From an uncultured Clostridia bacterium (lineage in GTDB: Bacteria; Bacillota; Clostridia; Oscillospirales; Ruminococcaceae), in NCBI GenBank assembly GCA_947177545.1, contig CAMWVF010000092.1, positions 1 to 5,635 on the forward strand: a stretch of 5,635 bases of DNA, given 5' to 3'. Below are positions 1 to 5,635 of the stretch, piece by piece. The position numbers and the translations under genes are program-made. The notes below the pieces were generated by a model. That model did no database searches. It saw nothing but the letters and a program-made list of their open reading frames with translations, and had not been told where the DNA came from. How positions within the stretch are numbered: the first letter of the stretch is position 1; every line of letters starts with the position of its first letter.

Positions 1-848
1 GCTTTTAACATTCCCCGAACGGCGGAATTTGCGGACACTCCTCCTGCAAGAGCAACAGTTTTGTAGCCGTACTCCTTTGCGGCGGCTATGGTTTTCTGCG
101 TGAGTATCTCCGCCACAGTTTGCTGAAAGGCTGCCGCAAGGTCGTTTTTGTTTATAGTCTCACCCTTTTGCTCGGCGTTGTGAGCAATGTTTATCACCGC
201 GGTTTTAAGTCCCGAAAAGGAAAAATCATACTCGTTCCCCGCAACCTTTGGGTGTGGCAGCGGGTATGTTTGGGGATTGCCCTGCTGCGCCGCTTTATCA
301 ATATGCACTCCACCGGGGTATGGGAAACCCAGCACACGGGCAGCTTTATCAAACGCTTCCCCTGCTGCATCATCACGAGTCCTGCCAATGACGTGATATT
401 TGGTGTAATCCAGAACCTCGATAATATGAGAATGTCCACCGCTTGCCACAAGGCAGAGATAGGGCGGCTTTAACGTGTTGTCGGTGAGATAGTTTGCGGC
501 GATATGCCCTGCGATATGGTGTACGGGAACAAGGGGCTTGCCTGTCGCCATGGCAAGTCCCTTGGCAAAATTCGTACCCACAAGCAGCGCGCCGATAAGC
601 CCCGGTGCATATGTTACAGCAAAAGCGTCCATGTCCGCAAGAGTGCAGCCTGCCTCATCGAGAGAACGCTTTACAACATCCAGAATATTTTCACAGTGAC
701 GCCGTGACGCTATTTCCGGGACTACCCCGCCAAATTTTTTATGCTCCTCTATTTGCGAGGAAACTATGGTTGAACGGACGGTCAAGCCGTCCTCCACAAC
801 TGCCGCTGCTGTTTCGTCGCAGGAGCTTTCTATTGCTAAGATTTTCAT
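1..848 (-). CDS. tsaD: tRNA N6-adenosine threonylcarbamoyltransferase, N-terminal part (3' end outside window)
   Basis: Transfers the threonylcarbamoyl group from threonylcarbamoyl-AMP to A37 of tRNAs that read ANN codons (t6A), working with TsaB and TsaE after TsaC or Sua5. It is an ASKHA-fold protein; 282 residues are visible and about 55-60 are missing past the left edge. The N-terminal signature is ILAIESSCDETAAAVV (3-18). The metal-binding pair is His111 and His115 in VHHIAGHIAA (109-118). Substrate and nucleotide blocks follow: ASGGHS (135-140), DDAAGEAFDKAARVLGFPYP (159-178), FSFSGLKTA (209-217) and LAGGVSAN (267-274). The third metal ligand, an aspartate near residue 300, would lie beyond the window. 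The ATG at 848 gives the family's normal N-terminus. It lies 6 bases after the rimI stop, and the site AAAGGA falls within the last rimI codons. No frameshift is seen. Confidence 0.98.
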   Translation of the reverse strand, partial: MKILAIESSCDETAAAVVEDGLTVRSTIVSSQIEEHKKFGGVVPEIASRRHCENILDVVKRSLDEAGCTLADMDAFAVTYAPGLIGALLVGTNFAKGLAMATGKPLVPVHHIAGHIAANYLTDNTLKPPYLCLVASGGHSHIIEVLDYTKYHVIGRTRDDAAGEAFDKAARVLGFPYPGGVHIDKAAQQGNPQTYPLPHPKVAGNEYDFSFSGLKTAVINIAHNAEQKGETINKNDLAAAFQQTVAEILTQKTIAAAKEYGYKTVALAGGVSANSAVRGMLK

Positions 849-854
849 TTTTTA

Positions 855-1301
855 TCAGTCCTTTAAATTTTTGGTCATAAGCACGGCGTTTTCACTGGGA
901 GATTGGTAGAAATTTTTTCGCAGTCCCACACGCTCAAAGCCTGTTTTTTCGTACAATTTTATTGCGGGCATATTGCTTTCCCGAACCTCTAAGCCAACGC
1001 TGTTCACGCCGTTTGGAAGTGAGGAGAAAAATTCCTCCAAAAGACGTTTGGCAATGCCTTTTTTGCGGTACTCGTCAGAGACCGCCACGCTGTAAATATC
1101 CGCCGTGTCAAGAAGGTAAACCCCTGTTACAAATCCGCACAAAACGCTGCCGCAAAACGCCGCAAGAGTTACCGCCTTTTTGTCCTCCAAAGCTGCCGCA
1201 AAAGCTGCTTCACTCCATGGCTGGGGTATACAGTCCCTCTCAATTTCAGCTATTTGCGGTACGTCTGAATACTCCGCTTTTTTTACGATTATTTCACTCA
1301 T
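855..1301 (-). CDS. rimI: Ribosomal protein S18 alanine N-acetyltransferase (GNAT family)
   Basis: GNAT acetyltransferase of 148 residues, the same size as enterobacterial RimI. It transfers an acetyl group from acetyl-CoA to protein N-termini, classically that of ribosomal protein S18. The acetyl-CoA binding loop (motif A) is RKKGIA at 79-84, preceded by the strand DIYSVAVSDEY. The RimI-type block LEVRESNMPAIKLYEKTGF spans 104-122, and the FYQSPSENAVLM segment (131-142) matches the family's tyrosine-containing end. Glu118 and Tyr132 sit where the general base and acid have been described for RimI; this placement is from memory of the family. The start overlaps the dusB stop (ATGAGTGA). Only a distant GAGG (1317-1320, 15 bases away) is seen, so translation is probably coupled to dusB. 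The next gene downstream is tsaD, a common partner in bacteria. The true N-terminal substrate could be other than S18. Confidence 0.93.
   Translation of the reverse strand: MSEIIVKKAEYSDVPQIAEIERDCIPQPWSEAAFAAALEDKKAVTLAAFCGSVLCGFVTGVYLLDTADIYSVAVSDEYRKKGIAKRLLEEFFSSLPNGVNSVGLEVRESNMPAIKLYEKTGFERVGLRKNFYQSPSENAVLMTKNLKD
859..864 (-). promoter_or_regulatory. Ribosome binding site of tsaD inside the end of rimI
   Basis: AAAGGA on the minus strand, formed by the last Lys-Asp codons of rimI and ending 10 bases before the tsaD ATG at 848. The placement ties tsaD expression to rimI translation. Confidence 0.7.
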
Positions 1302-2271
1302 TGCAGTTTTTCACAACCTCGCTGCACAGCTCCCGCAGATCGGCTAAGCTGCTTAATTTTCCGCACTTGTTTCTGAGCGCCGCCGCCCCAGGCATACCCT
1401 TTAAGTAGTACGCGCACTGCCGCCTTGCTTCGCTCATGCCGATACGTTCGCCTTTATATTGCACCGCAAGCTCCACCTGTCGGCACATCATTTCAAGACG
1501 TTTTTCAAGTGGCGGTTCAGGCAATATTTCTCCCGTTTCGAGATAATGCCGAACCTGTGCGAAAATCCACGGCTTACCGTAGCTGCCCCTGCCTATCATG
1601 ACAAGGTCGCAGCCTGTTTCGCGGTACATTGCCGCTGCCGTCTCGGGGGAAGTCACGTCACCGTTGCCGATAACGGGAATTTGCACCGCTGCTTTGACCC
1701 GACGAATTATATCCCAGTCGGCTTTGCCATGGTACATCTGATTTTTCGTCCGACCGTGGACTGTTATTGCCGCTGCGCCTGCCTGCTCCAAAGCCTTGGC
1801 AAGCTCCACGGCGTTGACGTTATTTTCGTCCCAGCCCTTGCGGATTTTCGCAGTTACTGGGACGGGTACTGCCTCCGCTGCCGCTCTGACTATTTCAGCC
1901 GCAAGGTCGGAATTTTTCATAAGCGCAGAACCAGCGCCGTTGCCCGCGACCTTGGGGACAGGACAGCCCATGTTTATGTCGATGATGTCGGGGCGGTACT
2001 CCATAAGCCTCTTTGCCGCTTCGGCGATAAAATGGGGATCCTCGCCGAAAAGCTGCAGGGCGTATGGTCTCTCGCTTTCAAGTACTGTACAAAGCTCCTC
2101 TGTCTTGCGGTCGGAGTAGCAAAGTCCCTTTGCGGATATCATCTCCGAAACCATATATGCCGCGCCGTTTTCCTTGCAGAGCGCGCGGTAGGCTCTGTCC
2201 GCAACGGACGCCATTGGCGCAAGAGCGGCGGTTTTTTCGATTTTTACTCCGCCTATTGAAATGTAATCCAT
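1294..2271 (-). CDS. dusB: tRNA-dihydrouridine synthase, DusB type
   Basis: Flavoenzyme that reduces uridines to dihydrouridine in the D-loop of tRNAs, using FMN and NADPH. It is a cytoplasmic TIM barrel of 325 residues, the normal length, and is complete. The N-terminal FMN-binding block is APMASVADRAYR (18-29). SEMISAKGL (42-50) follows, then the catalytic motif DINMGCPVPKVAGNGAGS (98-115) with catalytic Cys103. Lys142 (TAKIRKGW), His172 (VHGRT), the GNGD block at 202-205 and IGRGSYGKPWIF (226-237) complete the FMN and active-site set. The C-terminal region from about 250 is the small helical tRNA-binding domain. The SEMISAKG block and overall pattern point to the DusB group and not DusA or DusC. 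Which uridine is modified cannot be told. GGAAGG lies 5 bases upstream of the ATG. The stop overlaps the start of rimI by 8 bases. Confidence 0.96.
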   Translation of the reverse strand: MDYISIGGVKIEKTAALAPMASVADRAYRALCKENGAAYMVSEMISAKGLCYSDRKTEELCTVLESERPYALQLFGEDPHFIAEAAKRLMEYRPDIIDINMGCPVPKVAGNGAGSALMKNSDLAAEIVRAAAEAVPVPVTAKIRKGWDENNVNAVELAKALEQAGAAAITVHGRTKNQMYHGKADWDIIRRVKAAVQIPVIGNGDVTSPETAAAMYRETGCDLVMIGRGSYGKPWIFAQVRHYLETGEILPEPPLEKRLEMMCRQVELAVQYKGERIGMSEARRQCAYYLKGMPGAAALRNKCGKLSSLADLRELCSEVVKNCNE

Positions 2272-2276
2272 ATTGA

Positions 2277-2282
2277 CCTTCC
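2277..2282 (-). promoter_or_regulatory. Ribosome binding site of dusB
   Basis: GGAAGG on the minus strand, 5 bases from the ATG at 2271. The 36-base gap to the DinB-like gene (2272-2307) shows no hairpin, so read-through from upstream is likely. Confidence 0.7.
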
Positions 2283-2307
2283 GTTCTTAATAAAAGCTGT
2301 ATATTTT

Positions 2308-2814
2308 TCAGTTTTCCCCAAAAGCCACCCACGGAATATCCCCGCCGCCGAATGCGGTTATCGCGTCCTGACAAATCCCGATGTGGCACATAATATGCCT
2401 TATCTGTGCACATATCACGCTAAGGTATGTAAAATCCATATCGTCCAGGATTTTTTGACAAAGCATTTCATCGTCCAGCAAGTCAAAAAATTTATCCTTT
2501 TTTACATCAAAAGCTTTGAAGCAATCCATGACCTGTTCTTTTGTCATAAAACCATCAGTTTCACCGCACCACTCGTCCCTATACAGCTTTTCGCCTATTT
2601 TTTGGGGGAAATCAAAGCTTGATTTAAAATCAGCTTTGTAATCAAGTCTAAGCCAGAAATCGCTCCCAACAAGAGTATGCACAACATTGTTCCATACGGA
2701 CAGACCGTTATTGTACGATTCCCAAAGCTCCTCGGGACAAATCTCTACCACGCTTTTCAGCATTTTATAGCTGTCGTCATACTGTACTTTCAGCATTTTT
2801 ACAATTTCGTTCAT
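2308..2814 (-). CDS. DinB-superfamily four-helix-bundle protein with intact metal site
   Basis: A 168-residue soluble, probably cytoplasmic protein. Three histidines have the DinB/YfiT spacing: His46 in the motif WNNVVHTLVGSDFW (41-54), and His140 and His144 in IRHIMCHIG (138-146). In this superfamily such a triad binds a divalent metal, usually nickel or zinc. Characterised members include thiol S-transferases (BstA type), mycothiol-dependent isomerases and metal-dependent hydrolases; many are uncharacterised. Length matches the usual 150-180 residues, and the predicted make-up is mostly helical. The protein is fairly cysteine-rich (seven Cys, including Cys143 between the two late histidines). 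The substrate cannot be read from sequence. The start is fixed by a strong Shine-Dalgarno. It lies 36 bases before dusB, and its base composition is AT-richer than that of dusB. The fold assignment is likely; the function is open. It is not the E. coli DinB polymerase. Confidence 0.87.
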   Translation of the reverse strand: MNEIVKMLKVQYDDSYKMLKSVVEICPEELWESYNNGLSVWNNVVHTLVGSDFWLRLDYKADFKSSFDFPQKIGEKLYRDEWCGETDGFMTKEQVMDCFKAFDVKKDKFFDLLDDEMLCQKILDDMDFTYLSVICAQIRHIMCHIGICQDAITAFGGGDIPWVAFGEN

Positions 2815-2822
2815 TTTGAAAA

Positions 2823-2829
2823 CCTCCTT
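2823..2829 (-). promoter_or_regulatory. Strong Shine-Dalgarno of the DinB-like gene
   Basis: AAGGAGG on the minus strand, 8 bases from the ATG at 2814. It is the strongest ribosome binding site in the window and suggests this gene is translated independently of its upstream neighbour. Confidence 0.85.
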
Positions 2830-2857
2830 TTGAATTTACAAACAACTATGTGTACAG

Positions 2858-3502
2858 TCAATAATCCGAAACAAGATACTTTTCCGGATCTTTTTCCATA
2901 TCCACATAGACGCGGACTTTTCCTCCGTGTGTAAACGGATAATCCCGCTTAGGATAGTACCGGCTGAAAAATTCATGCTTATCAAAAACGCATACAGCTC
3001 TAATTTTTCCGCCCCTTTCCTGTTCGCCTGTATAGTCTGCGTAAACGCATTTGTCCTGTTTTATAAGCCTTGAAAAATATGCGCGTATGCAGAATTCACA
3101 TACAATAGGAAAAATTGCTGCCAACAAAAAAATACAAAAAACAGCGGTTAGAACAGTAAGAGCAGTGCGCTCATCTCGGTTCATATCGTCAAAATCATGT
3201 TGATGATACCGCACCGTAAACGTGTCACCCACCTCGGTACCCTCTAGGTACCATACCGCAGACGGCAACCTTGCGTCAAACTGTGTCAAGCCGACGTTGT
3301 AAACTACATCAACGCACTGTATTTCGTCCGTTCCTGGAAACTTTACAACACGGGTCACACGGGCTTCTATGTACTCCCCTTCATACCCGAAAGGTGTGTA
3401 TCCCTTGAAAACTTCAAAGGTAAAGATCGCAATTGCCGCCGCTAATATCAGCATTACCGCGCCACGAAAAAGCCTTGCCTTATTAATTCTGTATCCGTTC
3501 AT
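2858..3502 (-). CDS. Two-TM protein, DUF3592-like, function unknown
   Basis: A 214-residue protein of unknown function. A basic N-terminus (KARLFR) precedes a hydrophobic segment at about 13-30, then a polar region to about 112, a second hydrophobic segment at about 113-138, and a charged C-terminal part. The positive-inside rule places the N- and C-termini in the cytoplasm and the 31-112 domain outside. The outer domain resembles DUF3592 proteins: a beta-rich stretch ending in GTEVGDTFTVRYH (88-100). The C-terminal part ends in a similar pattern, GGKVRVYVDMEKDPEKY (193-209), so there may be two copies of one small beta fold on opposite sides of the membrane. There is no cleavable signal peptide and no catalytic motif that I recognise. 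The start has AGGTG 8 bases upstream. The gene lies 39 bases after the PF06541 gene and 43 before the DinB-like gene. The CDS call is solid; the family name is tentative. Confidence 0.8.
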   Translation of the reverse strand: MNGYRINKARLFRGAVMLILAAAIAIFTFEVFKGYTPFGYEGEYIEARVTRVVKFPGTDEIQCVDVVYNVGLTQFDARLPSAVWYLEGTEVGDTFTVRYHQHDFDDMNRDERTALTVLTAVFCIFLLAAIFPIVCEFCIRAYFSRLIKQDKCVYADYTGEQERGGKIRAVCVFDKHEFFSRYYPKRDYPFTHGGKVRVYVDMEKDPEKYLVSDY

Positions 3503-3510
3503 ATTTTTAT

Positions 3511-3515
3511 CACCT
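3511..3515 (-). promoter_or_regulatory. Ribosome binding site of the DUF3592-like gene
   Basis: AGGTG on the minus strand with 8 bases to the ATG at 3502. The surrounding 39-base gap (3503-3541) is AT-rich. I see no hairpin or convincing promoter in it. Confidence 0.6.
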
Positions 3516-3541
3516 ATGTTTCAAAAATTAACGTTCGGTTG

Positions 3542-4057
3542 TTATGTATTTATAAAAGTGTACACCGTATCAGCCAAAATCAGCGCAAGCGTTACAGCCG
3601 CTGTAATTTTAAGTACCCTGCCGCCGAGCTTGTCCGCAAGATATTCCGCAAAGGGGTGCAGAACTTTAGCAAGCAGCAAACAGAGTACCCCGAAAATAAG
3701 GCTGCTGCCCAAGGCTATGCGCCCCTGAAAATTAAACGCCCAGTTTTTGTAATCCCAAAGCGGCTCGTCAATAAACAGGTCAAGAACATAGGAGGCGGCA
3801 AGCTCGGCGGCGGTGGTGACTATCGTTCCCACCGCAAAGATAATCAGTGGACTTTTTATCCTGCGGAATATCAGCAGCAGAGCCATTGCGCAGAATCCGT
3901 ATATGGGACATATGGGCAGGTTAAGCCAGCCGCGGTCGGCAAAACGTCCCCACACCGCTGATGTAAGAATTGTTTCATACGCCCAGCCGATAAAGCTGTA
4001 CACCGTAAATTCCAGTACTAATGCGGACAATTTTTTCGTATCAATCTTTTGCATCAT
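3542..4057 (-). CDS. Five-helix membrane protein of the PF06541 (putative type IV ABC-transporter, CmpB-like) family
   Basis: A 171-residue integral membrane protein. I recognise the family from conserved blocks: FIGWAYE at 22-28, RGWLNLPICPIYG at 42-54, and LWDYKNWAFNFQGRI at 100-114. Hydrophobic segments lie near residues 11-33, 50-65, 70-92, 115-135 and 150-169. The family is named as a putative ABC-transporter membrane component, but no ATPase or binding protein is encoded here, so transport is unproven. I chose the ATG at 4057 because AAAGGA lies 10 bases upstream (4068-4073) and the protein then begins with family-like sequence; a second ATG follows directly at 4054. The frame is open further to 4132, but that extension lies inside polA and encodes a basic stretch without family features. 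The gene overlaps the polA stop by 17 bases, which suggests translational coupling. Family assignment is fairly sure; function is unknown. Confidence 0.87.
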   Translation of the reverse strand: MMQKIDTKKLSALVLEFTVYSFIGWAYETILTSAVWGRFADRGWLNLPICPIYGFCAMALLLIFRRIKSPLIIFAVGTIVTTAAELAASYVLDLFIDEPLWDYKNWAFNFQGRIALGSSLIFGVLCLLLAKVLHPFAEYLADKLGGRVLKITAAVTLALILADTVYTFINT

Positions 4058-5635
4058 ACCATGTTTTTCCTTTTGAAACGTCCGCAGTGAGAGGTACATC
4101 AAGGACCGCTGCGCCGCGCATCTCCTCGCCAAGGACGGCGGCGGCGCGATCCGCGTCCTTTTCGCTTACCTCGATGATAAGCTCATCGTGTACCTGCAAT
4201 ATCAGACGTGCTTCAAGGTTTTCCGCTTTGAGACGCCTAAAGACCTTTATCATAGCGATTTTGATTATGTCCGCCGCCGTACCCTGCACTGGGGCGTTCA
4301 TTGCCGCACGCTTGCCGAAAGCCTGCACGTTTTTATTGGAATTTTTCAGTTCGGGGATCGGTCTGCGGCGACCGAACATTGTTGCCGCATAGCCTTTTTC
4401 CTGCGCATTTTTAACGGTGTCGTCCATAAATCGGGAAACGCCCGGGTACTTTGCAAGATAATTTTTGATGTACCTGTCCGCCTCGGCTACGGTAACGCCA
4501 ATGTCCTTTGAAAGCGAGAACGCGCCGATACCGTACACAATGCCGAAATTTACCGCTTTTGCCGCACGCCGCATTTCGGAAGTTACCATGTCAGCGGGCA
4601 TATCAAAAACCTGAGCAGCTGTGGAGGTGTGGATATCCATGCCGTTTGCAAAGCCATCCTGCATATTTTTGTCGCCGCTCATGTGGGCGAGAATTCGCAG
4701 CTCGATCTGGCTGTAGTCCGCGTCCAGAAGGGTGTAGCCCTCGTCCGCAACAAAAAATTTACGCATATTCCGTCCCAGCTCCGTGCGGACGGGAATATTC
4801 TGCACATTCGGCTCAGCGGAAGAAATCCTGCCTGTGCGGGTCTCGGTCTGCTTGAAAAGGCTGTGTACTCTGCCGTCATCGGCGACAACTTTTAAAAGTC
4901 CCTCAACATATGTGGAATTCAGCTTTGAAAGCTGACGGTACTGTAAAATAAGGTCGACTATCTCATGTTTGTCCCGAAGATTTTCAAGAACGTCCGCATT
5001 GGTGGAGTAGCCCGTTTTGGTTTTCTTGCCTGTGGGAAGTCCCATTTCCTCAAACAAAACAACGCCAAGCTGCTTCGGCGAACCGATGTTGAACTCGTGT
5101 CCCGCCATAAAGTATATCTGCTGTTCGATGCCCGTCATTTCCTCTTTCAGCTGCTCACCGAATTTTTCTATGCCCTCGCTGTCAACCTTTACGCCGTAAT
5201 GTTCCATGCTCGCAAGCACCTCTGTGAGCGGCAATTCTATCTCGTTCAGCAGCCATGTCATGCCCTGCTTTTCAACCTCCGCAAGCATTACGGTAGCAAG
5301 GCTTGCAAGGGCGGCAATTTCTGAAAATTCTTCCAAATCGTCATAGGCAGGAACGCCATACTCCGCGCACATTCTTTCTACGGAATATTCTGCGGAATTG
5401 GTGTTCAGAACGTATCCCAAAATATCCGCGTCGGCGATAACATTTTTCAGCTCCCTGCCGTTTTTAATGCAAAATCGGTACACAGGCTTTGCTCCCACGG
5501 TGATTTTTTTGCAGTCGGAATTGAGAAAATCAAGCTGCATAGATTCGTCCGAGACGGTGTAAATTTTTTCACCGTTAGTGGGTAGCAGCTGCATTATTCC
5601 GTCCTTCATGAGGAAAACTGCTTCTTCAAATTCGG
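4041..5635 (-). CDS. polA: DNA polymerase I, C-terminal part (5' end outside window)
   Basis: Family A DNA polymerase, acting in Okazaki fragment maturation and excision repair. The frame stays open to the right edge, so the true start lies outside. About 530 residues are visible; the missing part would hold the 5' nuclease domain and the beginning of the exonuclease-like domain. Numbering from the in-frame ATG at 5609 (not the true start), motif A is DADYSQIELR at 296-305 with catalytic Asp298. Motif B runs from Arg347 through Lys351, Phe355 and Tyr359 (KAVNFGIVYG), and motif C is VHDE at 473-476. The TETRTGRISS and EPNVQNIPVR blocks at 255-275 are also typical. All polymerase residues I checked are present. 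The upstream 3'-5' exonuclease region (about 35-115) lacks the expected acidic residues, so proofreading is probably absent, as in Bacillus and Thermus enzymes. Phe355 sits where E. coli has Phe762. The stop overlaps the start of the next gene. Confidence 0.98.
   Translation of the reverse strand, partial: EFEEAVFLMKDGIMQLLPTNGEKIYTVSDESMQLDFLNSDCKKITVGAKPVYRFCIKNGRELKNVIADADILGYVLNTNSAEYSVERMCAEYGVPAYDDLEEFSEIAALASLATVMLAEVEKQGMTWLLNEIELPLTEVLASMEHYGVKVDSEGIEKFGEQLKEEMTGIEQQIYFMAGHEFNIGSPKQLGVVLFEEMGLPTGKKTKTGYSTNADVLENLRDKHEIVDLILQYRQLSKLNSTYVEGLLKVVADDGRVHSLFKQTETRTGRISSAEPNVQNIPVRTELGRNMRKFFVADEGYTLLDADYSQIELRILAHMSGDKNMQDGFANGMDIHTSTAAQVFDMPADMVTSEMRRAAKAVNFGIVYGIGAFSLSKDIGVTVAEADRYIKNYLAKYPGVSRFMDDTVKNAQEKGYAATMFGRRRPIPELKNSNKNVQAFGKRAAMNAPVQGTAADIIKIAMIKVFRRLKAENLEARLILQVHDELIIEVSEKDADRAAAVLGEEMRGAAVLDVPLTADVSKGKTWYDAKD
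4068..4073 (-). promoter_or_regulatory. Ribosome binding site inside the polA 3' end
   Basis: AAAGGA on the minus strand, 10 bases before the ATG at 4057. It lies within the last codons of polA and decides the start of the overlapping membrane protein gene. The next ATG (4054) would be 13 bases away, which is less favourable. Confidence 0.6.

Larger units (their letters stand above)
1..5635 (-). other. Probable single operon segment of seven co-directional genes
   Basis: All genes point left with gaps of 43 bases or less, and two pairs overlap (polA with the PF06541 gene by 17 bases; dusB with rimI by 8). None of the gaps shows a GC-rich stem followed by a T-run on the minus strand, so no internal terminator is apparent. 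The promoter would lie right of the window. One long transcript is inference from spacing; internal promoters cannot be excluded. Confidence 0.6.

Noticed and set aside
194..451. Minus-strand open frame of 85 codons within the tsaD region.
   Set aside because: It is out of frame with tsaD, which reads without interruption through the same bases with conserved motifs. The short frame has no family features.
1459..2259. Long open frame (266 codons) on the plus strand.
   Set aside because: It lies wholly antisense to dusB, whose protein shows all family motifs. The plus-strand product has no recognisable domain and no good ribosome binding site; it is a codon-bias shadow.
2833..2861. Promoter-like pair on the minus strand, TTGACT and TAAATT with 17 bases between, before the DinB-like gene.
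   Set aside because: Transcription would start about 7 bases past the -10 box, within the Shine-Dalgarno at 2823-2829, leaving a broken ribosome binding site. The -10 box matches only 4 of 6 and the region is AT-rich, so chance is likely.
3236..3252. Two GGTACC palindromes 5 bases apart.
   Set aside because: They lie inside the DUF3592-like coding region and encode ordinary residues. Two six-base palindromes without longer flanking symmetry are not enough for an operator or attachment site.
4058..4132. N-terminal extension of 25 residues for the PF06541 protein.
   Set aside because: The extension is basic, lies inside polA, lacks family features, and the ribosome binding site at 4068-4073 supports the later ATG.
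1..5635. Search by eye for CRISPR repeats, tRNA genes, inverted terminal repeats, toxin-antitoxin pairs and defence genes.
   Set aside because: No regular direct repeats, tRNA-like arms, transposase motifs or defence-type domains were seen; the genes account for nearly all bases.

Overview
All seven recognisable genes lie on the minus strand and are closely packed, so the window reads right to left as one probable co-transcribed run: polA (3' part) -> PF06541-type membrane protein -> two-TM DUF3592-like protein -> DinB-superfamily protein -> dusB -> rimI -> tsaD (5' part). The gaps in that order are -17, 39, 43, 36, -8 and 6 bases. I found no tRNA, rRNA, CRISPR array, insertion sequence, riboswitch or convincing terminator. 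No stretch over 300 bases lacks a gene.

The organism is probably a Firmicute, most likely a gut-type clostridium (Oscillospiraceae/Lachnospiraceae-like). The grounds are a strong AAGGAGG Shine-Dalgarno sequence, a DNA polymerase I whose 3'-5' exonuclease residues are degenerate (common in Firmicutes), and a PF06541 membrane protein, a family I associate with clostridia. This is inference from style and not a species call.

Right part (3542-5635): the C-terminal two-thirds of DNA polymerase I, with intact polymerase motifs, runs off the right edge. The start of a five-helix membrane protein overlaps its stop. Middle part (2308-3502): two accessory genes, a membrane protein of unknown role and a DinB-fold protein with an intact three-histidine metal site. 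The DinB gene is clearly AT-richer (about 38% GC in 2401-2700) than dusB (about 56% in 1621-1920). Left part (1-2271): three translation-related genes, comprising a tRNA dihydrouridine synthase, the N-alpha-acetyltransferase RimI, and TsaD, the t6A37 transferase subunit, which runs off the left edge.

The housekeeping genes cover DNA repair and replication (PolA) and tRNA or protein modification (DusB, RimI, TsaD). They do not form one pathway, and the clustering most likely reflects shared expression. The window looks largely ordinary. The best leads are the two uncharacterised accessory genes in the middle and the possible internal duplication in the membrane protein. I see no evidence for a new defence or mobile system.
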